25,400 bases of DNA from Chlorokybus atmophyticus (taxonomy: Eukaryota; Streptophyta; Chlorokybophyceae; Chlorokybales; Chlorokybaceae): positions 254,904-280,303 of the forward strand of contig RHPI01003169.1 in NCBI GenBank assembly GCA_009103225.1, read 5' to 3'. The notes under the pieces are model-generated. The model saw only the letters and a program-made list of their open reading frames with translations. It did no database searches and was not told the origin of the DNA. Shown one piece after another: positions 9,137-18,678 of this stretch (its first letter is position 1; each line of letters opens with the position of its first letter). A program made the translations under genes and the position numbers.

Positions 9137-9988
9137 CTAACGCTCCGAACGTAACGCGGCAACAGTAAACATGGCCGCTACGGTGGGAGCTGCTGCTGCA
9201 GGGCCGAGCTCGTGCCGAGCTCCGGTTGCATTGTTGGTACTGAGGTGAGGGTTGCGACTGAGGCCATCGGCGTCTTGGTTGGTGAGGCCGGCGCGGTGGT
9301 CGATCTTAAAGTCATACTTCTGCAACAACAGGGCCAGCGAGCGAGTTTCCCTGTCAGATGTTGGTTAGTCATCAACCACTTGAGTGGCTAATGATCGGTG
9401 ATAGGAATTGCCGCCCAAAGAGGAAAGGTCTGAAGAAGGAGATGGCCCACACTGCAGCGAGGCACTCCCCCTCGTAGCTGCTGTAGTTGGCCTCAGCGCT
9501 GTTGTTGCTTCGGCTGGTGTACGACACCACCCGCTCTTTCTTGTTCTCATTGTGCTGCATCAGCACAGCCCCCATCCCAAGCTTGCTCCAGTCGGCGTGG
9601 AGGATGAAGGGCTTGGTGTAGTCAGGGCGTTGCAGGATGGGAGCAGTGGTAAGCCTGCCTTTTAGCTCTTCAAACGCCTGCTGTTGTGGCTCCTTTCACG
9701 CAAACTCCACTTCCTTTTTTAGAACCTCGTTGAGGGGTCGCGTAATCTTTGCGAAGTCCTTTACGAACCGGCGATAGTAGTTGGGTAGGCCCAGAAAGGC
9801 GCGCAGGCGCGTAAGGTCCGTTGGAGCAGGGATAGCTATCAAAGCCTCCACCTTCGCCTGCTGTACGTACACACCGTGGGGCACAATCATGTGCCCTAGG
9901 TAGGGTACCCCGAGTGAAGCAGGTGCACTTGTCGGGGTGCACCGTCATCCCCACCCCCTTGTGTCTCTCCAGCGCCTCCTTGATGTAC
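9137..9988 (-). pseudogene. Element C RT (distal part) and RNase H
   Basis: Read from 9988 down: the RT palm end EALERHKGVGMTVHPDKC, then in another frame the thumb/connection (PAPTDLTRLRAFLGLPNYYR), a stop after KKEVEF (TGA at about 9696), then RNase H with KLGMGAVLMQHN, the Glu block YEGECLAAVWAI, a frameshift near 9380, and the terminal block HRAGLTNQDADGLSRNP. The RT continues upstream across element B at 16507: the codons for HLQY and IKEAL join exactly when B and one TGTAC copy are removed, proving one interrupted gene. Confidence 0.88.
9984..9988. repeat. Left target-site duplication of element B (TGTAC)
   Basis: The five bases before the LTR at 9989 are tgtac, identical to 16502-16506 right after the distant LTR end at 16501. 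A 5-bp duplication is typical of Ty3/Gypsy integration. It dates B as younger than C, in whose RT gene it lies. Confidence 0.9.
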
Positions 9989-10660
9989 TGTGACGGTGCT
10001 CGTGCCTTGTCACCTGTGAGTTGGTCCAATCAACAACCCTCTCACCAAGACACGGTTTTCACACCGGAACCTTGCCCCCTCTGCCAAGCACACACGCGCG
10101 CCCCGCCACTCGCGTACGCACGCGCATGCGCTCGAAGCTACACACCGACTTGTGTAGTGCCTTGGATCGTCACACAAGCAAGCACACACCAGTGGCCACA
10201 CGCTAGCAACCCCTGCTAACCACCACCAAGCTTGCACACCAGAAACTAGGGAGCTAAAGGTTGTATTGCAAATTGTAGAATGTCACTTTTATACCTACCA
10301 GTCTGCACATGCTACTGTCTAGACGATTCTAGCGCTAGACGGAACTAGAAGCTAAGATATTCTTGCAGAATCTTGTAGTACACTTCTAGACCTTTCCAAC
10401 GCACCAAAGATCTCCTAATTTGCTGCTCATATGGTCAAGTTATACTACTTGGCGCCAGGCCCTTCCAGAAATCTGGTCGAGCCCTTCTCGACTGGCCCTC
10501 CGTTTTCTGGCACCTTCCGGACTGGTCTTGGGGCCCCGGTCGATATGCGCGGCAGACTCATAACTCGCCGATATCCGCCACAAGTCATTAGAAACATGTA
10601 CCTTACGAATAAGGCCTAAAACGGCCATGAAAATCACAGAATTTGGCCTTGACTGTTACA
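9989..10660 (-). repeat. Element B 3' LTR (672 bp)
   Basis: On the minus strand it begins TGTAACAGTCAAGGCC and ends GAGCACCGTCACA. A TATA box reads GGTATAAAAGTGAC in the middle third (around 10290-10300), placing the transcription start downstream of it, in minus direction. The last third is rich in GTGTGC words. It appears identical to 15830-16501. Its end matches the ends of the partial 5' LTR (15362-15382) and, with changes, the LTR of D (ends GCATCGTTACA). Confidence 0.92.
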
Positions 10661-10678
10661 CTCCTCCCCCCCCCCAGG
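10661..10678 (-). promoter_or_regulatory. Polypurine tract of element B
   Basis: The minus strand reads CCTGGGGGGGGGGAGGAG immediately before the LTR start TGTAACAG. This is the RNase H-resistant primer for plus-strand DNA synthesis. The pol reading frame runs through it and ends 27 bases inside the LTR at 10634. Confidence 0.9.
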
Positions 10679-10679
10679 T

Positions 10680-10910
10680 GAGCTTCGTCCTCGAAGCTCG
10701 CGAGGTTGTCGTCGAGCAAGATAGGCACGCACAACGTCTTGAGCATTAGTCAAGTGTGCCTCTGGCTCCCAGGATGCTTCATGCAACGGATAGCCCTTCC
10801 ATTTCACTAAGAACTTGCGTACGCCATGCACAAACTTCTCACCAAGGATGTCTTCTACCTCCCACTCGGGTTCACCGTCTGTGCCAACTTCGGGGGGTGG
10901 CCTTTCTGGC
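10680..10910 (-). other. Chromodomain at the C terminus of B integrase
   Basis: Within the Pol frame: EPEWEVEDILGEKFVHGVR, then FLVKWKGYPLHEASWEPE, then NAQDVVRAYL. The W-x-V-x-x-I-L start, the VKWKGY strand and the SWEPE block are the hallmarks of chromodomains, which bind methylated histone tails; chromoviruses use them to direct integration to silent chromatin. The domain is preceded by HPVFHVSLLKAYRG, the usual chromovirus integrase tail. A Gly/Pro-rich tail follows because the frame crosses the polypurine tract. Confidence 0.9.
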
Positions 10911-13900
10911 GGTTGTCCTCGATATGCTTTCAGAAGGGAGACGTGAAAAACGGGGTGCACACGCATGGTGTCGGGTAGCTCCAACTTGTACGCCACGTCC
11001 GAGATAACTTTGCTGACCTTAAATGGTCCCAACCAGCGTTCATTCAGCTTGCGAACTCCCGTACGCACCTGGACGTGCTTCGCGGAGAGTAACACAATGT
11101 CGCCTTCCTGAAACGTGAGGTGTCGGCGATGCGCGTCCGCGTACTGCTTCTGCCGATTTTGTGCCACCAATAACGCATCCCTAGCTGCCTTGTTAATGTC
11201 CGCGCACTTTGTAAGGAAGTCATTAGCTGCCTCCACACGCACGTCATGTCGTCGCGGTGTCCATGCCGTCAACGGTGTCAATGGATGTTGCCCGTAGTTC
11301 ATAAGGAAGGGAGTGACACCTGTGCTTGCATTGTGGTGGTTGTTGATCGCAAACTCAACCAACTCAAGCAGCTCCTCCCAATTGTCTTGTCGCGCGTTAA
11401 CGTAGCAACGCAGCATGTCCTCGATCACACGGTTGGCCCGCTCCGTTTGCCCATCAGTTTGCGGGTGGAATGCCGTGCTAAACTTCAGTGTGGTACCCAG
11501 TGCACTATGCAGCGCCTCCCAAAACTTACTTGTAAAGCGCGGGTCGCGATCACTCACAATGCTTCGTGGTAATCCATGAGAACGAAATACATGCTTCACG
11601 AACAAGCGTGCTGCCTCCGGTGCCGTGCAAGACTCACTACACGGTGCCAAGCGTACCATTTTGCTGGTTTTATCGACGAACACAAGTATAGCGTCGTACC
11701 CTTCTTTTGTCTTTGGTAGCCCCGTGATAAAGTCCATGGTAACTTGCTCCCACTTGGACAATGGCACAGGGAGAGGTTGCAGCAACCCACCTGGCTTTTG
11801 GTTGCTTGCCTTCACCCTTTGGCATGCGTCGCACAACGCCACGTAGTCGCGCACATCGCGATGCATCTCTCGCCAGTAAAAACGCTGTTTTAAGCTTGCC
11901 AAAGTCCTTTCCAACCCTTGGTGACCAGCAATGGGCACGTCATGAGCTTCCTTCAGCAACTTCACACGGATATGCGCGACGTTGGGGATGTACAAGCGCC
12001 CATGGTGCCACAGCAGCCCGTCGCGCATTGACCAGTGCCCACTTGTGTCCGTAGCTGTATTTTTCAGCTCTTGCAACACTTTCATACCCTCCGTGTCTTC
12101 ACGAAGCACTTGCCGAATCTGGTCGGTCCACTCGGGCTGCACTTGAGCGAGTGCCTCAATTGCATTAAGCCGGCTCAGCGCGTCAGCAACACCATATGAC
12201 GTACCGGGCTAGTACTTGATATCGAAGTTAAAAAGTTGAAAGAACTCAAGCCATCGAGCTTGTCTGCGACTCAGATGAGGTTGTGTTTGTAAGTACCTCA
12301 GTGGAGAGTGATCCGTCTCAAGCACGAACTTTTTGCCTTCCCAAAAACAACGCCATTGTCGTAGCGCCATGACTTGCGCTAAAAGTTCCTTCTCGTGCAC
12401 GGGGTAATTCAGCTCCGCACCACTCATCTTCTTGCTGAAGAATGCTACTGGCTGAAGGCCGTTGCCATGGTCTTGCTGCAAAACAGCTCCTACGGCTGTG
12501 TCGGACGCGTCGCAAGCCACAATAAATGTCTTTTCCATGTTGGGGTGAGCCAGGACTGGTGCCTCCGTCAGCGCCTTCTTCAACGCAGCAAATGCATGTT
12601 CCTCTGTTGCTGACCAGCTCCAATGCTTTCCCTTCTTGAGTAGGGCAGTCAAGGGAGCAGCTATGCGCGAAAACCCCATGATAAACTTGCGATAATACCC
12701 CGCAAGGCCTAAAAAGGACATCACCTCCTTTACATTGGTCGGGGCAGCCCACTCGCGTACCACCTGCACTTTGTTGGGGTCCGGCTTGATGCCTTCATGC
12801 GACATAATGTGGCCTAGGTACTCCACCTCTCGAAGCAAGAATTTTCACTTCTGTAGCTGGGCGTACAACTTGTGTTCGCGCAAACGCTGCAACACGCGCC
12901 GTAGAAGTGCTACGTGCTCCTCCTTTGTTGTCGCGTACACCAAAATGTCGTCGAGGTACACGAGGACTCCCGTACCAATCAAGTCAGCAAAAACGCTGTT
13001 CATAAGCGTTTGAAATGTTGCCGGTGCGTTCGTAAGTCCGAAGGACATGACCAACCACTCATAGTGCCCATAACGTGTGTTAAAAGCTGTTTTCTCCACA
13101 TCCTCGGGCGCGATGCGAATTTGGTGATAACCTCCAGCAAGATCAAGTGTTGTGAAGTACTGCGCACCTTGCAATTGCTCCAGCAACTCGTCGATACGTG
13201 GGAGTGGAAAGCAATTCCTCTTCGTGATGTTGTTGAGAGCTCGGTAGTCGACGCACATGCGCAAGCTCCCGTTTTTCTTTCGTACAAACAAAATAGGTGC
13301 ACCATAGGGGGACTTACTAAGCCTGATGTAGCCTCTTTTCAGCAAGTCCGCCACCTGCCTCTCGGCCTCTTCCAGTTCCAAAGGTGACAGCTTGTATACG
13401 AGTCGATACGGTGGCTTGTGCACGCCCTCAATCAGCTCCACACGGTGGTCTACGCTCCGTGGAGGTGGTAGACCAGATGGAAGTCCGTCCACCATGATAT
13501 CTTGGTATTCTTTAACAAGTTTACACACCTCGGGGTCCATAGTAGCCGTCTGAACATCGTCACTCAGCTCCGGTGCTGACTTTGCAGTGTTTTCGCGCAC
13601 CACGCACAACCATGCAGCCTTTGCCTTCCGTGGAGACAATAACTTCCTCAATTGCACATAAGAGATCTGGGCAATTGTCGTACCACCTAATTGTGCGTGC
13701 CGCGCCTCGATGACGTCCGATGCAGCTTGAATGGACTCTCCACCGTTTCGCTCGATGGTGAGCACGCGCTTCCTCCAATTGATGGCTGGATTATGTTGCC
13801 ATAGCCACGGTAGTCCCAAAATCCCATCAAACCCGTTCCGTAGGGTGATGCAGCAAAATCGCATGCTCTCCTTCATCTTCCCAATGCGAACGCACAACTC

Positions 13901-14244
13901 TTTGGTCATAAACGCAGCGCCATCACCTCCAGAGGGTGGCTCTCCATCAGCGAGCTTCACTTCACCTCCTCGTAATGACGAAAGCCAACCGTAACGCCGC
14001 GCAATATCAATACTCATAAAGTTGCTGTTGGCACCGCTATCAATCATGAGCTTACACTCTCTCCATCGTCCTTGGTCATCGCAAATGTGTGCTCGAAGCC
14101 CGAAGTACTTTGTTGTCTCCTCGTTTGCATAACTCACCACCATTGGCGCGTTCAAAGCCATCTCCTCTTGCTTCTTTAATGGAAATGTCACAGCATCCGT
14201 CCGTGCATGAGGCTCCTTCCTATCCCCAGCAGTAGCCTCCTCAC

Positions 14245-15267
14245 CTACTGGGGGAAGTCGTTTTCCTGCTCCACGCCATTTTGCTCCATGGTGTTGACGC
14301 GACGATCACGGCGAGGGTTGCCATCCGGTGTTGGCCTTTGCGTGCTTCGTTTGGGGCATCCGTACGCCAAATGCTCCGTCAACCCACACGCATAACACTT
14401 GCGCACACCTTTACCTCTTTCACCACGTCCGCCGTGCTTCGCCTCACTTCCATCTGTGTGTATGGCACCCACCTCCATTGGTGCAGGCCCAGAGTCAGCT
14501 CCACCTCCAATTGCAAGTGCTAAACTTGGTTTTCCTCGTCTCCATGCATGTTGAACGCCTCCCCGGGGCTGATCACCATGTCTTTGTCTCCAGTCAGTGT
14601 TTCTTGTGGTGGACTTGAAGTACAACGCGTCGAGACGCTCCGCCATGCGTATAGCCTCCGCGAGTGTCTTCGGGTCCCGTAGCTCCACTTCTTTACACCC
14701 TAAAGGTTTTAAACCACGTGTATACCTGTCCAACTGCTCCTCCTCGGTCATATTGGGTATGGACATCACCAATCGCTGAAACGCGGCCGTGTACGCCATC
14801 ACCGACCCCATTTGCACAAGGGCTGCAAGTTTGTCGCGTGCGGCCTTCACGCTCTCAACGGGAACGAACTGATGTCTGACCTCCAGTGCCAACTCTTCCA
14901 TGGTGGTCAATGGTAGCGCCAACCCATTTATAACACGCGTACATCGATGCCTCCACCACACAAGTGCTGCACCTTCAAGCAATGTCGCTGCAACCTCCAC
15001 GTGCAGATGCGTGGGCACCTCCGTGAGCTTCAACCAAGACGATACTTGAAAAATCCATTCATCCACTGCATCTCCATCACGTTGACCCTTGAATGGCTTG
15101 GGCTTTGGCACCTTCACATGCACGCGCGAGCTTGATGCCATGGGAATTTGTACACGCGCCATCGCATGCTCATACGCCTAGCGTTGTGCCGCCGCTTGAG
15201 TGTGATGAAGCTCTTCCCTCAGTGCCAAGATGGCAGCTTGAAGCTCTTCCATGCGAGGATCCTCCAT
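14245..15267 (-). pseudogene. gag: Element B Gag (one nonsense codon)
   Basis: Capsid/nucleocapsid protein. I start it at the ATG at 15267 because the first 29 residues (MEDPRMEELQAAILALREEL...) match the start of D gag and are coiled-coil-like; codon 30 is TAG (15178-15180), after which the frame stays open to the amber codon at 14245-14247. Features: VKVPKPKPFKGQRDGD, LVWWRHRCTRV, MTEEEQLDRYTRGLKPLG, and one CCHC knuckle CYACGLTEHLAYGC. About 340 residues in all, ending DFPQ. A shorter start at 15162, after the nonsense codon, is possible. Confidence 0.88.
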
Positions 15268-15343
15268 CTCCACTAACACACTACACTCCGCTTCCGAATG
15301 AAAAGTGTAAACGCCCACACACTTCCTCTCTCACCTTCGTAAA

Positions 15344-15359
15344 CCGTGCTCCGATACCA
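15344..15359 (-). promoter_or_regulatory. Primer-binding site of element B (initiator Met tRNA type)
   Basis: The minus strand reads TGGTATCGGAGC two bases after the LTR end. It differs by one base from the classic TGGTATCAGAGC complementary to the 3' end of plant-type initiator methionine tRNA. Reverse transcription would be primed here. Confidence 0.85.
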
Positions 15360-15361
15360 GT

Positions 15362-15382
15362 TGTGACGGTGCTCGTGCCTTG
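15362..15382 (-). repeat. Truncated 5' LTR of element B (21 bp)
   Basis: Only the terminal 21 bases of the 5' LTR (on minus ...CAAGGCACGAGCACCGTCACA) are present before the N at 15383. The other ~650 bases are missing at this join, although they occur complete at 15830-16501. Confidence 0.9.
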
Positions 15383-15383
15383 N
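15383..15383. other. Undetermined base marking a contig join
   Basis: This is the only N in the window. To the left the sequence is 21 bases into the 5' LTR of B; to the right it jumps to DNA that duplicates 9543 onward. The join is therefore probably not a real chromosomal junction. Confidence 0.85.
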
Positions 15384-15829
15384 GTTCTCATTGTGCTGCA
15401 TCAGCACAGCCCCCATCCCAAGCTTGCTCCAGTCGGCGTGGAGGATGAAGGGCTTGGTGTAGTCAGGGCGTTGCAGGATGGGAGCAGTGGTAAGCCTGCC
15501 TTTTAGCTCTTCAAACGCCTGCTGTTGTGGCTCCTTTCACGCAAACTCCACTTCCTTTTTTAGAACCTCGTTGAGGGGTCGCGTAATCTTTGCGAAGTCC
15601 TTTACGAACCGGCGATAGTAGTTGGGTAGGCCCAGAAAGGCGCGCAGGCGCGTAAGGTCCGTTGGAGCAGGGATAGCTATCAAAGCCTCCACCTTCGCCT
15701 GCTGTACGTACACACCGTGGGGCACAATCATGTGCCCTAGGTAGGGTACCCCGAGTGAAGCAGGTGCACTTGTCGGGGTGCACCGTCATCCCCACCCCCT
15801 TGTGTCTCTCCAGCGCCTCCTTGATGTAT
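15384..15829 (-). repeat. Second copy of the element C flank (RT/RNase H part)
   Basis: Bases 15384-15829 repeat 9543-9988 at a constant offset of 5841; the only difference I see is T at 15829 against C at 9988. It encodes the same broken pieces of C (thumb/connection block PAPTDLTRLRAFLGLPNYYR and start of RNase H). It is most simply the same chromosomal flank assembled twice. Confidence 0.92.
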
Positions 15830-16501
15830 TGTGACGGTGCTCGTGCCTTGTCACCTGTGAGTTGGTCCAATCAACAACCCTCTCACCAAGACACGGTTTT
15901 CACACCGGAACCTTGCCCCCTCTGCCAAGCACACACGCGCGCCCCGCCACTCGCGTACGCACGCGCATGCGCTCGAAGCTACACACCGACTTGTGTAGTG
16001 CCTTGGATCGTCACACAAGCAAGCACACACCAGTGGCCACACGCTAGCAACCCCTGCTAACCACCACCAAGCTTGCACACCAGAAACTAGGGAGCTAAAG
16101 GTTGTATTGCAAATTGTAGAATGTCACTTTTATACCTACCAGTCTGCACATGCTACTGTCTAGACGATTCTAGCGCTAGACGGAACTAGAAGCTAAGATA
16201 TTCTTGCAGAATCTTGTAGTACACTTCTAGACCTTTCCAACGCACCAAAGATCTCCTAATTTGCTGCTCATATGGTCAAGTTATACTACTTGGCGCCAGG
16301 CCCTTCCAGAAATCTGGTCGAGCCCTTCTCGACTGGCCCTCCGTTTTCTGGCACCTTCCGGACTGGTCTTGGGGCCCCGGTCGATATGCGCGGCAGACTC
16401 ATAACTCGCCGATATCCGCCACAAGTCATTAGAAACATGTACCTTACGAATAAGGCCTAAAACGGCCATGAAAATCACAGAATTTGGCCTTGACTGTTAC
16501 A
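15830..16501 (-). repeat. Complete LTR of element B flanked on both sides by C (solo-LTR configuration)
   Basis: This 672-bp unit appears identical to 9989-10660. Here it is bounded by C sequence on both sides: ttgatgtat before and tgtactgtagg after. That is what remains when the two LTRs of an insertion recombine. The left duplication reads TGTAT rather than TGTAC. Alternatively it is the true right LTR of B attached to the wrong left neighbour by assembly. Confidence 0.85.
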
Positions 16502-16506
16502 TGTAC
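16502..16506. repeat. Right target-site duplication of element B (TGTAC)
   Basis: The tgtac after the LTR end at 16501 matches 9984-9988. Removing B and one copy restores an uninterrupted RT coding frame of C across this point. Confidence 0.9.
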
Positions 16507-17330
16507 TGTAGGTGCTCTTTGTTGCTACGGCTGCAGATGAGAATGTCGTCAATGTAGCATCGCGCGAAGTCCAGCCCCTTCAAGGCTTTGTCCATGACGC
16601 GTTGGAACTTGGCAGGAGCATTCTTCAGTCCGAAGGGCATGAACTTCCACTGGTACAGCTGCCGGTTGCCCCAGAAAGAGGTCTTGTGCTTGTCCTCCTC
16701 CTTAATGGCGATCTAGTTGTACCCTTGTCGCATGTCCAGGATGCTAAAGACGGTATAGTCTCCTACATCATCAAAGATACCCTCTGCAGTAGGCATTGGA
16801 TGTTTGTCTTGTTTGGCTTTGTGGTTGAGGGGGCGATAGTTGCCGCACATACGCCGGTCTGTTCAGTTGCCTGCTGAATCCTTCATGGGCATGACGATCG
16901 CGGCCGCAAAGTCCAATGTGGACTCCTCAATCAGCCTTGCACCTCTGCTCCACCAGGTCTTCTGCCAACTTGGAGAGTCGGTACTGTCGTCGAGACATCG
17001 GTGTCCACTAACTCGATGTTCATCAAGTAAACGAAACAAACGCCCAGTTCCTTCACACTGAAGCTGAACTGACTCCTCCACTTGTTGAGGAGAGCCTCAA
17101 GTTGTTCTTGCGTCTGGCCTGTAGCCAGTGGTCCAATGGCATGGGACCAAGAGATAGCGTTGGCGACTACTGGGATGTCCTCCACAATAACTGCTGCCTG
17201 CTCCTCCATATGGGCAATTTCGAGGGCTATGTGTGCCGCTTTGGTCTCTTGCACGCGATCGGCCCCCCACCCCCACCAGGTATTCGAGCTCTTGAAAGGG
17301 CACATGGCGGTCCTGGAGAGCAAAGCATAT
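16507..17330 (-). pseudogene. Element C RT (proximal part)
   Basis: Read from the right: linker QEQLEALLNKWRSQFSFSVK, then in another frame the RT start (IEESTLDFAAAIVMPMKD) broken by a stop, then NYRPLNHKAKQD and PMPTAEGIFDDV, SILDMRQGYN-stop-IAIKEED, SFWGNRQLYQWKFMPFGLKN, APAKFQRVMDKAL, and the catalytic YIDD at 16556-16545. It joins the distal RT at 9988. YIDD instead of YLDD and the different fingers confirm that C is not of the A/B/D lineage. The RT follows directly on the methyltransferase domain. Confidence 0.87.
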
Positions 17331-17339
17331 TTTCAATTA

Positions 17340-18530
17340 CCAGACCATGCTGTTCTGGTCCATGGTGCGTCCCAACAGCTGACATTGGTGACTGTCGGTC
17401 AGCGTGGAACCTGTAATACTGCCTGAAGAGAGTTCCATGGCGCGCTCGCGCTCACGTGCGTTGGGTTTCTCCAGTCGGCTTGTGTTGGAATCCAACACCA
17501 TGCCTTCGCCTTGGTTGCGGAAGGCGTATGATCCGGGGTAAGACACCAGAGTGGGGAGCGCACCACGTGGTTGACCAGGCTGACTGCACTGGTGAAAGTG
17601 CTGGTGATCATGTCGTGTGACTGGTTGTGCTGTACGCCCAGGGTCCAGGATAGCGTCAACGGTGAAGTCGCGTGGACGACTGCTGTGCAGATATTCAATA
17701 GCAAAGAGATCCTCAACTGTAGCCAGGTTGGTCCACTTGGCGCGGACGCGATGAGCACGGGAGCCATAACGCGCTGCGTTGATGTTGAGAGGGTGTCCCA
17801 GTAAAGAAACATTTGTCGAAAGCTGTTGGCCACGTGATAGCGCTTATCGTCCTCGGAGTGCACATTCTCGATGATGTATCCTCGAGGATTGGACAGCTGG
17901 TTGCTCTGCAGGCTTTTAAAGACACGCAGCAGTTCCAAGATGAGTTGCGAGCGAGGATCAGCGAGTCCTGGGCCTCTGCCGGCTCAGGAGTGTCCCTGAC
18001 ACTTCCATCCTGCTATCAGCAGATCGATGTTGCCCACCGCCAGGAGGTGATCCGCAATGATTAAACGGATGGCCTGTGGCAGTGTCTTTAAACTGCCCTG
18101 TAGTGCCGATAGCGGCAACCGCTGCGGGTAGCATTTGTGTAGGTGGCGCAGGTGGTGGCATAAGGCAATTTGTGCGTGTGGTTCAAAGTCACAGTAGAAG
18201 TACTTGGTGACCGTCGCGCCGGTGTTGAGGACAGCGGCGAGGCCACTACCTATAACTCCAGATAGTTCCAACACGGTGATGCCTTGTTGTCGACATAATA
18301 CGTGAAACTCCACTACTCCAATGGCCACCTGTTGTTGCTCCTGGACCGCAGCTTGGTCCTTGTAGAGAAGGAACCGTGAAGTGAGCCGTGGTCTGGTCAG
18401 TAGTAGATGTGCGACCACTTGTGCGCGCCAGCGGCGTTCCGCTGGTGTTTGGTGGGCCACTTCTTCAGTGGTATCTTTTTGAGATTTGTTGTATGGGATA
18501 GGAGCGTCGTGGTCAGAGTTGTGGGTGACC
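17340..18530 (-). pseudogene. C5-cytosine DNA methyltransferase domain of element C
   Basis: DNA cytosine-5 methyltransferase, a chromatin writer rarely carried by retroelements. Read from the right: TSRFLLYKDQAAVQEQQQVA, then motif I (TVLELSGVIGSGLAAVL, 18274-18235, cofactor binding), motif IV with the catalytic Cys in AGWKCQGHS (18013-17987; usual PCQ is KCQ), motif VI GYIIENV (Glu-Asn-Val at 17869-17861), then after a frameshift near 17825 motif VIII-like YGSRAHRVRAKWTNL, and the motif IX/X region ARERERAMEL plus LLGRTMD. A TGA stops the frame right after GHS (17984-17986), probably from CGA. It lies between protease and RT of C, so it belonged to the polyprotein. Inactive here. Confidence 0.82.
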
Positions 18531-18533
18531 ACC

Positions 18534-18640
18534 GCAGCTGATCTGTCAATGGTTGTCGAAACCGACCTGTGGGTGGCTGTTGCAGCTGACCTGTTAGTGG
18601 TTGGTGACAGCGACCTGTAGGTGGCTGTTGCAGCTGACCT
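18534..18640 (-). repeat. 48-bp tandem repeat in the DNMT leader
   Basis: Two 48-bp units (18534-18581 and 18582-18629) and a 10-base partial third, with about eight differences between units. In the minus frame each gives 16 residues with the pattern RSAATATHRSVSTT or RSAATATYRSLSPT, a Ser/Thr/Arg-rich linker before the methyltransferase. The frame is kept because the unit length is a multiple of three. Confidence 0.8.
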
Positions 18641-18678
18641 TCGGTGAGAGTGAGTGCAAGGAGCAGTTCCCTCATTGA

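Larger units (their letters stand above)
10634..14244 (-). pseudogene. pol: Element B Pol: protease-RT-RNase H-integrase-chromodomain
   Basis: A single frame holds the whole polyprotein, with two in-frame stops (TGA 12845-12847, TAG 12209-12211) and no frameshift. Order: protease with MIDSGANSNF and GILGLPWLW; RT with [19 protein letters not shown] and YLDD (12948-12959); RNase H with ACDASDTAVGAVL and HEKELLAQV; integrase with HDVPIAGH and CDACQ zinc ligands, core MDFITG, SDRDPRFTS and QTERANR (D-D-E all present); GPY/F module; C-terminal chromodomain. The frame opens upstream of the first ATG, over the gag stop, consistent with expression by -1 frameshifting. In A the codon at the TGA is TGC (Cys) and at the TAG is AAG (Lys), so both are point mutations in B. 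Confidence 0.92.
9989..15382 (-). mobile_element. Element B: young chromovirus-type Gypsy element
   Basis: On the minus strand: residual 5' LTR (15382-15362), primer-binding site (15359-15344), gag (15267-14245), pol in the -1 frame (to 10634), polypurine tract (10678-10661) and complete 3' LTR (10660-9989). Internal length is 4701 bp. If the missing part of the 5' LTR were like the 3' LTR (672 bp) the whole would be about 6.05 kb. Only three nonsense codons and no frameshift were seen. The 5' LTR is cut short by the N at 15383. Confidence 0.93.

Noticed and set aside
12318-12752. 144-codon minus frame overlapping the RNase H of element B
   Set aside because: It is a shadow of the conserved Pol frame; the same shadow appears in element A at 4436-5080, as expected from a well-conserved overlapping gene.
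12209-12847. Alternative genetic code (TGA and TAG as sense codons) to explain the stops in B
   Set aside because: Stops of all three kinds occur in the elements, A and B differ from each other at these codons, and frameshifts are also common; decay explains them.
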